From contig NC_088311.1 in NCBI RefSeq assembly GCF_910592395.1, positions 2,854,501-2,918,500 of the forward strand: a stretch of DNA of 64,000 nucleotides, read 5' to 3'. This DNA is from Lineus longissimus. Its lineage: Eukaryota; Nemertea; Pilidiophora; Heteronemertea; Lineidae. Position 1 is the first letter of the stretch. Every line of letters begins with the position of its first letter. The notes beneath the pieces are model-generated. The model was not told the DNA's origin. It saw only the letters and a list, made by a program, of their open reading frames with translations, and searched no databases. Positions 10,609 to 23,800 of the stretch are shown piece after piece. The position numbers were made by a program, and so were the translations under genes.

Positions 10609-12307
10609 ATGGTGGTACGTGGAACTTTTTTGACATATTTTTTCCATCAAAGTATGGATTTCTTCCGTTCAAAGAATCTAATGATGTGCATGTTTGGATC
10701 TTTCAGAAGATTGGGTTACAGTTCAAGGCTGACCTGGACAACATCACCAACCTTCATCCAGAAGGGGATGATTTTAGGTGGTACATAAAGGTAAACATTG
10801 CGAACTTTGAAAATGTCATGGGTGTTTGGTCTACTTAATTTTTGGGTACTTGGTTGGTAGATTCCTCCTCTCAGACAGGAGAACCCCTGTTTGCTTTGTC
10901 GTTGCAGGGTAATCGTTCTTCTCTCATTTCTCTGGTGTTTCCTCTAATTAACGTAGGGTCAAGTTATGATAAAAGATCAGATTGCGAACAACGTTTACGA
11001 AGACGTCACATCACGTTACAGTATGAGTATGAGTTTTTGTCTTTCCGACATTAATACCGTACTCTGCAGGAAGAGACAGCGTGATGATAAATACGACACT
11101 TAAGAAGTTGGCCTGGAAGTTGCGACGGTATGGTTTAGACAATGGAAGACTGCTAAAATGTGGAATCGGGAATGATTGCATCCTCACTATTTCCTCATTT
11201 TGGCAGTCTCCCATTGTCTAAACATACCGTCGCAACTTCCGGGACAACTTATTAAGTGTCGCATTGACCCGTGAAATATACAATGATATCTTCACTTTAT
11301 TTGAATCTGCAAGTCCATTTCATTTTAGTTCAAGTGCCTCAACTGTGGAGAAGAGACTCATGATTTTACCTACCTGACTTTGACGGTATGTAGGCCCTAA
11401 TCCTGCTTTGTCGTCCTTTAAACCTGATTTAGGAGATAATAAAATCATTTTGGGACTGATAAACATCAATAATTTGTATGTTGGGGCAGTTTTACTTTCT
11501 GATTGTCTTGTGTACCATGTTTTACACTTTAAGGAGAGCACTCCAGTAAAAGGTGGCCGAGGAAAGGCGAGTCTGGTTCTGAAGTGTAGGCTATGTTTAA
11601 GAGAAAATTCAGTTGGTAAGTTACAAATGTGGAATATGACCTCGACTTTGGTTCTAATCTAAAGGCATTTGAAAAACCTCTTTATATGACCTTGGTTAAT
11701 GCCATGCCCTTTGTTTCTTCATTGTGTTACTTATCCCATCATTACTCTCTTGAAACCAAACCTGAACCAAAATATTTGAGTCCCAACTGAATGCCCTTAT
11801 TGTCACACATGCAGATACAATGTAACAGTCTTAACTTCAATGAAAGTCTTGACTTAATTTATATTGCAGATATCATTCCTGAGAGCTATCATCCATACAA
11901 CATCGAAGACAGTGGAAAGTTCAAGACAGTGGTTGCCTTTGACTGCCGAGGTATTGAGCCAACTGATTTCTCCCCACGTGTAGGATTTGCTGCAGATAGT
12001 TCATTTGATAATGGTGTGAACTTTCAAGATATTTCATTGACAGAAAAGGTAATTAAAAAATTAGTTATAAGATTTATTTCCTGTTACAGAGAAAATCTGA
12101 AGTTCAAAGAGGGAAAGTCTATTGTTTTGGGAGAGAAAAGTTTATGATGATTTATTGACAGGTGTATTGCCTCTGTAACAAAGAGTTTGGTGAGAAAATT
12201 AAGACATCTTTTTGTTCTCTTTGCAGGACTGGTCAGACTATGATGAGAAGGCTAAAGCAACAGTTGGAATCTATGATGTTACCCATCAGTTTAAAAAGTT
12301 GAAGTGA
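10609..12307 (+). CDS. CZIB: CXXC motif-containing zinc-binding protein (C1orf123 / UPF0587 family)
   Basis: Six exons: 10609-10614 (only ATG GTG), 10707-10790, 11329-11385, 11534-11615, 11870-12048, 12227-12307. All phases close, giving 162 aa against 160 in human. The N-terminus reads MVKIGLQFKADLDNITNL, matching the family. The two CxxC pairs that bind zinc are FKCLNCGEE in exon 3 and LKCRLCLREN in exon 4. Conserved VKGGRGKASLV, FDCRGIEPTDFSPRVGF and the C-terminal DWSDYDEKA and VGIYDVTHQF are all present. The tiny first exon (two codons, donor GTACGT) would be missed by open-reading-frame searches. AATAAA at 12865-12870 is the likely poly(A) signal. The molecular role is not well established; a zinc-binding role for the family is known. 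Intron 2 carries a 170-bp foldback element. Confidence 0.95.
11093..11262. mobile_element. Foldback MITE of about 170 bp in CZIB intron 2
   Basis: The left arm (from 11093: ACGACACTTAAGAAGTTG, GGAAGTTGCGACGGTATG, TAGACAATGG) is repeated on the opposite strand from 11262 backwards with few differences. The arms are about 70 bp with a short loop around AATGATTGCATCCTCAC. There is no coding capacity. High arm identity suggests a fairly recent insertion. Confidence 0.8.
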
Positions 12308-13238
12308 AAGTCTTACTGTGTATAATCCTAAATGTCATCATGACTGGACTGGGAACGTGTGCTGCTTGGAAATGTGCTTAATATAAAGACAGATGAGAGA
12401 ATTTCTTAACTAAAATTGCCCTTCCTGCTTAAAAAAAAGAACTAATTATTGTGTCATTTGAGGGAAATGTTGTTGTTAACGGTACCTGTCTTGACATTTT
12501 GGTTTTGTTGAAAGGGATTTTTCTGTGTCACTCATTGAAAAGTACTGTTGGTTGTTTCACACACGACATGCAGAAAGGCATCGTTGATTTCAAAATATAT
12601 ATCGCTAAGTGTACTGGCATAGTGGCCAATGTTATTACCTATTCTGGTATTGCATACAACGTGCAAAACACTTGATCTAGTTTAGGAGTTTAAAGGCCTG
12701 ACACAGTTTTCACATTCATTGGGTTTATTTCTTCAAAAACTAATTGGTCAACCCAAGTGAAAGATGTATAGTACAGGACTTTGGATTGCTTGATTCTGCA
12801 AGCTTTTTACTGCTGAGATGAGGGATTTCTAATCTGTATCGCAAGTTGAAAGGTTATTTTATTGAATAAAAGGACTTTTTCCTGAACATGAAAGGTTTAT
12901 CTCATTCCTGTCTGTGCCTTTGAAAGTGGCAAGGAGTATGTTCTATCTGAGGAGCCTGGTTTTAACACCAAGCCAATCCTGGTTTACGACCTAAATAAGA
13001 GGGACCAGAAGAGAGAGTCAGAGAGAGCTAAGTGTTGTGGTCCCTTATACTTAAGTATCTGTCCCTGGGCGACCTGAATATCCCACATCTGTCATAGGGC
13101 AAGAGTCCAAACTGGAGTGGACTCAAAAATCTGTGGCAAAATCTCAAATGCGGATAAAGATTAGTGATGATGAACAGATACATCTGCTCTCTGTATAGAG
13201 CGGGACTAGTACTAATCTGCCAGGAGAAGCAAGTTAAG

Positions 13239-13590
13239 TTACCTGAGGATAACATCGGGACTCCTCCCCTTTGATAGACCTTCTATCTCACCTTGCTCCT
13301 GAAAACAGGCCCAACAGGACCACAGAGAATACAGACGTGCTTCAAGTAGCTCATGTACCTCTGGTTGTTCCTGGTACAGCCCATGTAGCTGGGACGATAT
13401 CGGGACCTCTCTACCTTTGGTAGAGGTTCCATCTCTCACTGTCAACTTGAAGACAGACCCAAACTCAATCCATTTAGACAACTCTTGTACTTCAAGTAGC
13501 TCATGAAACTCTGGGATGCACCAGAAAGGGAACCGGGCCAGAGATTGATACCAACCAGGACATTTGTGGTGACGCTTTCCACCAGGATAC
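13239..13590 (-). other. Open stretch with an internal coding-like duplication, unidentified
   Basis: On the minus strand a reading frame of about 115 codons contains two related blocks: one with PEFHELLEVQELSKWIEFG ending GREVPI, the next with PEVHELLEARLYSLW ending GRSPDVI. The DNA copies are about 13398-13514 and 13252-13363, sharing TTCAAGTAGCTCATG and ATCGGGAC. The frame opens just after a TGA. No start codon with good context and no family is recognised. It may be an exon of an unknown gene or simply a duplicated noncoding sequence that happens to be open. Confidence 0.25.
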
Positions 13591-13655
13591 AGGTGGAGCT
13601 GCTTTCACAACCAGGACATTGGTGGAACTACTTTAACAACCAGGACAATTATACT
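13553..13655. repeat. Short irregular direct repeat (CAACCAGGACATT, three copies)
   Basis: CAACCAGGACA(T/A)T recurs at about 13552, 13610 and 13637, each followed by GGTGGA/GGTGGT-type sequence and CTTTCAC/CTTTAAC. It looks like a local degenerate tandem repeat of variable spacing. Confidence 0.45.
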
Positions 13656-13929
13656 GAGGCCGGACAACATGCCTAAAACCTAGTTAATGCCGAAGTTTTG
13701 ATGTTCCAATATTACGAGTCCTTATAACTCCACAGGGAAAGAGTCCGGAGAGTGTAGCTGGAGACACTGGCTTCGAGTAGCATCACCTCACAGACAATGG
13801 AACCCTGAGGGTGACACAGAAGTCCTAGCACAAGCTGGCAATGTCTACGTGAAAACGATGCTGCTATGTGCTTCCAAGCCACCTATAAAGATGGAAATGA
13901 TTGCTTTCATAAAAAGAGAAAAATAAGGC

Positions 13930-14690
13930 CAAATCATTTATAAAGATAGTGTATGTATAATTCATCTCTCTATTTATATAATATGTACACATACATGTAG
14001 CTTACATTACACAAATGCAGTGCAAAATGATTGCGCACCCAATCCAACAAAACCTGAACAAAGATTAAAATACATTGTACACAAATAAATTCACATATCT
14101 CTGGTCAGGTTAAGGTGAATAGGATTTTAACCAAGTGTACGATATACACAATAGACTAGACTTTATAGTAACATTTAAAGATCTTTTGTTTCACAACACA
14201 TTGAATAATAGCAGAATGAAATTCCATTTACATCACAATACAAATTGCTGTTCAAAAGAAGTGCGAATACTTGTCAGTTCTTGTACACCGTGGTTTCTTG
14301 TTTGAGTTCATATTGGCCCAGATATTTTTCCATCAAATGACACAGAATCTTTTGGAAAGTTGACAATTTGAGATGAGAAATACTTATCGGTCTCCCTGTG
14401 CTCAAACACACCACATCATAAAGGGACAGCTCATTTATCTCTGAATGTATATTATATGCTACTGGTCTAAAAAAGTTGCTAAAGCTGGGAACACATATTC
14501 AGCATTGGAGTAAGTAATCGTGTTGAGTGATGGGAGGTAAATATCTGCAGGAACAGGCATGTTTTATCAGCGAGCAATGTGTGCACAGTGTCATCCAAGT
14601 CTCTGATGACACGTGACATAATCTCACCCTCTGTGTGCTCCCAGCTTTAGTGACACTGATCATGGACAAAGAGGAGTCCTCCAAGGTTGC
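13930..14690. other. Non-coding interval
   Basis: This AT-rich stretch contains ACATACATGTAGC-type words. No splice-bounded coding segment or repeat structure was recognised. Confidence 0.4.
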
Positions 14691-14696
14691 TCACTG

Positions 14697-16203
14697 CCCT
14701 CACCGAAAGGCAGTGCACTGAAAATGACTGCATCACACTGCTTTTGACTGAAACCCCCACTGCATATGACTGTCTCAGGCATATCATTTTTTCTTAATGT
14801 TTTAAAACCACTGATTTTGACTGAAAGACCACTGCAAAGCACTGCCACTTGCATATCATTATGAACGACATATTTCAAAAACACTGCCTATGACTGAAAG
14901 ACCACTGATTTCCACTTCTCCAACTCTGATCGAAACCCGTGGCATTTTCAACATGACTGAAAACCACTGCTTTATGACTGGTGAGATTAAGACTTGATGG
15001 CAGTGTAAAGCAGTGGTAATTGCAGTCAAATTCAGTGTTAAATATCACCCATAATGCAACCTGAGACAGGAAGCTAGTATTAAGTTTGAATTTGATAGTC
15101 AAACATTCAAGAAATCATGGTAGCTCTTCATATTTCTCGCTATTTACCCGAATTTCAATATGAGAAGAGGGGAGTTTTAGTCAATTTGAATTGGAACACA
15201 TAAGGAGCCAAATGAATGCAAAAAGGGTAATCTGGACAGACACTGAAGTTGTATTTTCAGCAAATCAAGAAGGCTGTAGGCCCTATAGGTGTTGTAATGC
15301 ATGCATACACTGCAAGATATCTGCATGTATCTTATCTTCATGCATCTACTGTAGGCCCTATAGGTGTTAATTGTAATGTATGCATACACTGCAAATTATC
15401 TGCATGGGAGCTCAATACACATCAATCAGTAGATCATTATTCTACAGGCCGCGTGCAGTTACTTTATTTGGATGTCAATTTGATCTAGCTTTAATCCCTG
15501 ACATCACTGACAGTAGCTATGTGCCATGTGTCGTTTCAATTGTCTAGTAACCCATCTGACCACTGTCATTATGACAAAGTTTGCAATGACGTAGGTCAAG
15601 GACGTGAATTTGTCATCTTTTTACTGTGTCACGTCATCATGCAATGGCGATGTCCTCTATTTGTGCAGATGACGTCATCACTGCCATATTGGACGCAAAC
15701 ACACCGTCTAAAAAGTAAAATAGGACAGCAAAAGTAACAGTTCGTGCCTGCATGCCATTAAATAAATTATTCATATTAACACTGAAAATGACTGCTCCCT
15801 CCAAGAGGTTTTGGAAATGGCAGTCAAAATCAGTGGTGTTTCAGTGTGGATTCAGTGTGCTGCGAAATATTTAAATTAACACTGAACCCCACTGCCAGCC
15901 CTGTGCATGATGCATAGTGAGGAGTCATTTTCAGTGTCAAAAGCAGTGGAAATCAGTCAGCCTAAATATTTAAATGAGCACTGCTTTTGACTGCCTTACC
16001 ACTGATTTTGACTGTCTTACCACTGCTTATGACTCCCTAACCTCTATTTTTGATTGCTGTATAACTGTATGCTTTGGTATTGCGTGACTGAAAAACACTC
16101 CCTATGACTGCTTTCCACTGATTTCAACACTGCCATAAAAATGTGAGGTAACACTGCAACCTGACTGAATCCTGACTGATATCACACTGCTTTTCGGTGA
16201 GGG
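14697..16203. mobile_element. Non-autonomous DNA-transposon-like element of about 1.5 kb with many subterminal repeats
   Basis: The ends are inverted repeats: CCCTCACCGAAAGGCAGTG at 14697-14715 and its near-complement CACTGCTTTTCGGTGAGGG at 16185-16203. Both flanks inside the ends are packed with variants of CACTGATTTTGACTG (both orientations), more than 20 in about 1 kb: about 14716-15030 on the left and 15780-16185 on the right. The middle (about 15100-15770) lacks the motif and holds a direct duplication (see separate entry). No transposase-like reading frame is seen. Subterminal repeat arrays of this kind are usually transposase-binding sites in families such as hAT. A target-site duplication was not evident by eye, so the superfamily is open. 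Confidence 0.7.
15278..15407 (+). repeat. Direct duplication of about 55 bp inside the 1.5-kb element
   Basis: GTAGGCCCTATAGGTGTT followed by GTAATG(C/T)ATGCATACACTG, then ATATCTGCATG or TTATCTGCATG, occurs at about 15277-15328 and again at 15351-15406. The two copies are about 90 percent alike by eye, and each contains a palindromic GCATGCAT or related word. Confidence 0.75.
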
Positions 16204-16479
16204 TGTCCACGACAGATCGCAATGACCTTCAGAACATGCTGCTCCTTTAAGTACCGGGTATCAGGACTCCACCTTTAAGGGTCGGGTAATAGGACCTACG
16301 GAGTCAGAGATTACATCTATTGTGAGATTCTCTTGCTATCACAGTGATTTTCTGTGACATTTTCAGTGCACCGGAGCCACAGGCATAAAATACCCTTCAC
16401 GTGATCAGTTTGATATGCTGTCGTCATGAAAAAAAAATGTATCACATTAATTAGTGTACATAAGGTCTTAGATATTGAG

Positions 16480-16622
16480 TCTTGGGGGGGGGGGGGGGGG
16501 GGTACAAAATGGCTGGGTTACAAAATTATAAAAAGAATGAGCTCGCATCCACTGGAATGATATCTATCGCCTGTAGCCTCCCCCAAGTAGACAACCCCGG
16601 ACTTGACTAACCCCCCCCCCCC
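16480..16622. repeat. Homopolymer tracts (poly-G then poly-C)
   Basis: A run of about 20 G lies near 16483-16502 and a run of about 13 C near 16609-16623. They frame a 100-bp stretch and could form a stem. Such runs are prone to sequencing length errors. Confidence 0.8.
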
Positions 16623-17891
16623 CTGCTCAAGGATGCCCCTCGTTAAAAGAGGGACTATAGGCATTAGCTATGGGCATGTGGGGGTACAACTGGTGGTCTT
16701 CTGGTGACTAATAGGCACAAGTTGTTAAATACAAGGCAATTAAAACCACCCCAAACAATGATTTTAGTTCACAAAACTCCCCACAGGATGCAGCATGGGT
16801 CTTATTCAGGGACAAGACTGGTTACCAAGGTGATCAGTTGGCAAACTTGTAGCTGTACTAACTTGTGCACTAGTTCATGTTTGACATGCTATCATTTTAG
16901 TCGATCTACCCTCATATCCTTTACAGAATGTTTTGCTGTAGCCAAAAAAACAGTCATTGCTTTTTTTTAACCAAAGTTCACAAAATGTGCAAGAGTAGTC
17001 GAATATTTCTCACAAAGGAGATTAATGTTTAAATGATCATGCGTCTGCAGAAATGGTAATATAAGCAGCTTTTATAACCGACACAGTAAAAACAAAGACA
17101 TTTTCTCTCCATGATTTAAAAACCGGTCCCACTGATCCAGCTGACATTTCGCTGTGATCTCGATTCTTGTTGCATTGTGGCATTACTTCACAGATTGTGT
17201 CTTAAGGAAATAAAAGGGTCAAGATGAAAAAAAAGGTAATTTTTAGTAAGAGAACTCACTGGCGAAAGGGTACACATAATCCAGGAAGTAAGTACTTTAG
17301 CCGAATGAAAAAAGGATAATTTTTTTGATCATGAGGCAACTGTCTTGGATGGAATATTTTTTGGTGCAGATACGTCTTTGTGCATTGGGCGGCAATTTAA
17401 GTGTATCTCATCATTTATCATTATGACATTAAATATAGTCTTTGATCACAGGCTAAACACAGAAAAACACTGGTTTACTGTAAAATCACTTTGATTCTGA
17501 AAGTTTCCTCAAGTGTGTTGACTGGTTCATGTGCCATCAATTCAAATCCAAAGAAATTGGATAGGATTTCAACTTCAATTTGAGGGGAGGCTAGCAATAA
17601 TTTCAAAGGTTTCGCTCTCGTCCAGGTATTTGAAGAAATCCACAGGTCTTATAGCCTGCTTCTGATCAAATTTAATTTCAGCCAAACATGACTTTGTGTC
17701 AAGAAGTCTGATCGATCCAATCACACAGAAGTTTGTGATTCGATTTTTATGATCAAATTGCATCTCATCATCAAGAGACCATTTGGCCTGCTCATTTCTA
17801 AATGTGAAGTGATTTTACAATAAACAGGCGTTTTTAACACATTCAGGATTGTCAAAGGTAATATACAGAATCTATGTACACAGCACTAGCG

Positions 17892-20800
17892 CTATAAAAT
17901 TGTGCAGAATTTTGACTGGCGTTTCTCCAAGACTGGTGTCACATTCTCTTTCCCGCGCCTGCGCAGCGTACTATTCTGAATTGGATTTTGATCGTCCTCC
18001 ACAACTGCGTCTGCAAAATTCGCATTCCGTTTTTGTATCCGATGAAGAATTATTCGATACGTTCCGGTCACACTGCTTCTTGAATCCCGTCCCTGGGTTT
18101 GTTTTATCAAATCATCACTAATCCCCAAAGTGGTCAAAACTTTCCGCGCTTCAACCTCGTCGTGTTTTACATTGTTATTAGCCATCGTCGGGTTCAGTTC
18201 ATATGGTTCTAAAGCGGCAGGAAACTCTTCCCCCTGCAACCATTCAGAGGCTTTTATTTCCTGTATACTAAACCGGTCCAGAGGTGCCGGTTTCAACATA
18301 CTGCGAATAAGAAATTGGCCGGAGTCTGAGACAAAGGACGGTATTGTGTAGGTCCCCTCTAAAATACACTTTTTAAGTTTGGCAACAGTTTCGGCACGAA
18401 AAGGCATAATTCCACTGACCATAAAGTAGAGTAAAATTCCTAATGCCCATATATCTACATACACTCCATAATAGCTTTCATCCTTAAAAAGTTCTGGCGC
18501 AGCATACGGTGGAGATCCACAAAATGTATTCAATGTCTGATCGGCTCGACTGAATGTACTGAATCCAAAGTCACCAACTTTGATCATGGTTGGTGCGGCG
18601 TAAAACACATTTTCTGCTTTCAGATCTCGGTGTATGATGTGGTGATCATGCTGGAAAGAGAGAAAGGAAGAGATGTTTGAGTTTCAAGATGAGAAGATAA
18701 CTGAGATTAGGTTACAGCCACTTGATACCTTTACAAATGACACTTAAGTTTTTAAACAAAAAGTGGTAGAAATTGTTGCATGTGCACTGAAAAGGTGGGA
18801 GACGAGTGTATCAAAAAGATGGGATCATTTAATGGCAAAACAAACGTTGAAAAACATTCTGACTGCTCACGGGATGTTCCTCCTCAAGGGAATGGAGTCC
18901 TGGGCTCTAAATGGGCTCTAAATAAAATCACAAATCAACATTCCAACACAATATTAGCAACCATGTTAGTGATTGCCAATACAGGCCGGGAGAGGTTCAT
19001 GCATTATTCAAGACAAGTGCTATGACAGACAGGATAAAGTATATCAGTGGACAGACAGGCTACCTCGGGAGATGCAGAGGAGGCCATTTCATCAAACATT
19101 GCCTGAATACTCATTGATTCGACTGGATATAACAGCATTGTGCAACATGGGCGAGGAAGAACTGTTGAATCAACCATTTTGACTTCAGCAATCATGACCA
19201 TGCAGCACCAGAAGTTGAACCAAAATTTCGGCATTTTTCAACTGGCATGCACATGAATGACTACTGTAACAGAGTCTGGCATGCGCATGATGCGTAACCA
19301 GATACTAAATCCAGAAATATTGTTCATACTTCTGTTGAAAGAGGTGCTAACTCAAAGGAGTTGAGCGCAGATTGATGCTAACCATGGACTTCAAGATGAG
19401 TTCGTAGACAGGTAGACAACCATTAATCAATTGAAATTATTGGTTGTGGATAAAAAACAACATCACCTGATATGTTTTTTATACTTTATATCCTTTTTGC
19501 CGAGAGGCCTTTTGAGAGACAAAGTGAGGCATAAATACTGTAATATCAATAATGCCTCAGCACCAAGTTGGAAATATATATTGCTGGATATGTATAAGCG
19601 CCTATAGTTTCATCACTAGCATTGTGTGTCAGTCAGTATTGACATTGCTAAGCTTTACAGACAACGCGTGTCCAATAGTTGCATTTTCATTCCAAAAAAA
19701 GCCTCTTGATATGTCAGACTCCATTTACATCATACTTTTTGTATTTTCTCAAAATGTCCTTATTATTTACCCCCTGTCATGCCTGTCATCCATTGCATTC
19801 TATATAATCACCTGTGGAGTAGGACTGGTTGTCATACCAACGATCATATCGCACCCCAATGATTTTGAATCATTAGCACCACAACACGGGCTGACAGTGC
19901 TAAATCAATCACAGATAATTATTGTGACAATCAACATAGAGATTTTTCATCACAAAGAGATACTTGATGATGACTAGGATGTAATCAAATCACATTAGAT
20001 CTCAGCTTAATTGTTATTGACCAATTTCTCATTACCATAGAATATCATGGCACAGCAAGACCTGGTTGCCCTAGTCTGCTAGTAGAGTTATAATATTATG
20101 TGCATTATTATCATTTTACAACTGGTCACACCATGTCTCATTATAGGTGCTAGTGGTAACTAATAGGAATGCACAGGAACAAGACCACTAACCAAGAAAC
20201 TTCCTCCTACCAGTACATAATGGATGTTAAATGGCCGTCATGATTTTCCAGACGAAAACCACCACACACCCGTTCATACAAGTTTAGTACATATTTCCTT
20301 TTATTTCACCGAGAGAAAGATGTGAGAGTTGACAAGTCAGGAGTCCGGAGTGAAATGTGAATCTTGCTCTTGGCATCATACTGTTGAGAAATGAGACAAA
20401 TTCGGCTCTTTGATTTCATATCTTTTAGCAAAATGGCTGTGCACATTTCTCAAAACTTAACAAAAATTGATTTTTTTAGCAAAGATTGCTACAGGAAATG
20501 TATCTTGTATCACTTCAATTCAGCTGAGGGCAGCTGCTTTTTATGTGACCATGAAAATCAAGCAGCTGATGAGTGCAGAAGATTGGTCACCGCAAATTGG
20601 GCACGATGGTTACTTTGAGAATAACTGTCAGTGCACTGATCAGGGGAGAATATTCCTCAAGACAAATTCGATTAGTGCCCTGAAGTACCTTATAGTCCTT
20701 ATGCAGAGTTGCCCACTCTGATTCGCCCTTTCTTGCCACTGCAGCAAAGCTGAGAGCTTCTGTAATCACCTGCCCCATGACATTACTTGGCGTGGATTAC

Positions 20801-23800
20801 AGCTTATTCTGTAAGCCCTTCATCCGCCAAACACCGCTAGAGCACCACTCTACCACTTATCTCCCAGGTGCATGACATTCACCTTCTCCTTCTTCCATAA
20901 AATTACCACTAATTGCCGACCAGTGCAGTCGATGTTTCATCATGGCTTATCCACTCTGGTCGGCCTCTTAGAGCAACCACAGAAGCCTAACAACAGTGTA
21001 AGACAGGCAGAGATGGGCCCACTCTCAATTACATGTGTAGCGCATCCTTGTACCCTGCATTTTATATAGATTCCCTCGCCAGCATGTATAACAAACTAAA
21101 TTTTTCACACACACTTTTTTGGTATACATTTGCATATACAACACCTCACACTGGTATACTATAAAATGTACCTCCAGCAATTTGATACTGGTGTGTCTTA
21201 TTTCACAAACTTATTGACAGAACTGCTATAAAATTATACCACAATCGCTTAGGGCCATATCAAATTGCCTTCTCATCTCTCACGCCTGCCTGAGGTCCTG
21301 TAGTAGGAGACTGTATATTCAGTCATGATATCATGTTCCCTTGTAATTTTTCAGTTTCCTAATGAGCAGTTTTCTATGTAGGCAATGATGAGCCATGAGG
21401 AAATTATATTTCAAAACTGATTTATAGTTGCATGAGACGTCAACCAAGCCAACTTAAAACCCATACGAGTACTTGATAAATAGGAGCGTCCTTCCTCATG
21501 CATCCGCTTCCAGAGATCTTCGGTTGCAGTCCGCCTAAAGAAGTTCATGGAGAATATGATCAATGAATAATCAAAGACACTGTTGATGAATCTTTTTGTA
21601 TCCCGTGCCCAGATCGATTCGGTGCTTTGATATAACCTTGGCAATCAAAGGAGGACATGACACGCGGAAGTAAACACTCGGGTAATCAGCAAAACTTGGT
21701 CACAGAAGCTTGAAATCAGTTTCCATGGGAATGGCATGAAACTACTGACTCATGTTGATAATTTAGAAGGGGTGTTGATAAGGGAATGTCCCTCTATAGT
21801 TTTGTACCGGCCCTGACATCATGGCTTGCCTAACCACTGTGGCATGAGGATATCTCTAGTCTAGTGGTGCAATCCACAAATGAGTCTGATGGCATGGATA
21901 GAACCTCAGTGTTGCAACAACAGGCTTTTCAATACTGAAACCTGTCTCATAAATACTATACATTTTGTTTCTTGCCACGCAACTGCCAAGTTAATATATA
22001 AGGGGGATGTGCCTGAAATGTGTGACAAGACTGATGAATGAACTGTATACTGCATGCCACATTCACAGTGGATCTCCTAGCAGGCAGTCTCACATCTCCA
22101 TCTAAGCACTGAGAGGCAGCAGCCTAGGTTCTGCAACCAACCGTTTCATGTTCATCAATAAACAGATTCAGTTTCCATAGAAACACCACATCAATATAAC
22201 ACATACCATTAGTGTTGGGGTTGCAAAGACAGCAGAACCTCTCTATTAGTGACACCCTTGGGACTGACATATGTTGTCCTTCATCAGGCAGTTGTCCTGA
22301 CCAGAGACGTCAAATTGAATGGAATTGACCGACCAATTTGGGACCAAAATCAGTGTCCTTAATCAAGAGGATGTCCTGCTGACAGAGGTGTTTGAAAATG
22401 GAGGTTTATCATGTATAAGACCTGCTGACAGGAAGGTGTTTGCATGTGTAATCACCCTTGTTCCTTAATTCAAATGGATAAGACCTTCCACTTTTTTGTG
22501 GTGTTGATCGATTATTGCCTGGACTGGATTGCTGCAGAGATTCGATATCATGACTTGCAAAGCATTCTTGTTGACTTCACTAATTAGTCCCTCAGTTAGT
22601 TAGCAGAATGCGTGTTTAGTGAGACCACGATGAGGACATTAAAGGATAATACTAGCTTCATTTGTCTGCAGAACATTCCAGGCTTCCTAACAAGAACACT
22701 GTGGAAATGATCGCATTGATTGCCTTTGCATGGCTAAGGCCTCACACCATCATCAAGCGGACATGGTGTACAAAAAACCCATTGAAAAATGTTTACAAAA
22801 CATCTGAAATAAGGCAGAGGGGCAAGAAGGGAATTAAGAAAGAAAGCACCTACCATATGTTCTAAGGCTGCTACAACTTGAGCAAATATAGGTTTGGCGT
22901 CCTTTTCCGACATTTTGCCTTCGTTGGATATTTTGGTGAAGAGTTCCCCTCCCGAGGCATACTCCATGACTATGTGTAATTTAGCAAGCGTCTCTACGAC
23001 TTCGTATAAACGGATTATGTTTGGATGGCGTAATCGCTCCATGCTTGAGATCTCACGAGAAAGAAGACGCTGCGTCTTCTGGTCCAGTTTTGTTTTGTCC
23101 AAAATCTTGATTGCAACCTTTTCTGTAAAATAGAGAAGGACAGTTGTTCTGTAAAATAGAGGACAGTTGTTCTGTAAAATAGAGAAGGACAATCGTTCTG
23201 TAAAATAGAGGACAGTTGTTCTGTAAAATAGAGGACAGTTGTTCTGTATATAGAACAGGACACTGTTATGTAAAATAGAAAAGGACACTTTTATGTTCTG
23301 TAAAATAGAAAAGGACAGAGTGTTAAATGCCTCTAAAAAATTTCATGATAAAGTTGCTCAATCTTTAACATCTGATAGTGATATATCAATATCTGTCAAA
23401 ATTCGGTAAAAGCAGGCATTAAATGTCAATAATGCGATTAAATTACACTGATGGTAAACAGATATTCTGACGTTAAAACCCGATCAATTTCCCAAGAGAA
23501 TGTCTTGTTTCTCAATTCCTATGCGTGATTGAACAGAGGGAAAATGAAAGCAAACGTTAATTTGCCTTCCCAAAATTGCCATGTGAAATCATCAGATGTT
23601 TGTCGTTTCCAATGGTGATGATCAAATTGACATCCAAGGGATGAGAATTTGAGAACTTTACTGGATTGAATTTCTCTTCTTTTTGAGTGCATTGAGAAAA
23701 TGCTGGGCTGGCACTCTAAATGAATGGTTCTACTATTAGAGTATTATGTATTCAAATTATCAATAATGACCTACGAATATACTATTGTTTTAAAAGCATA

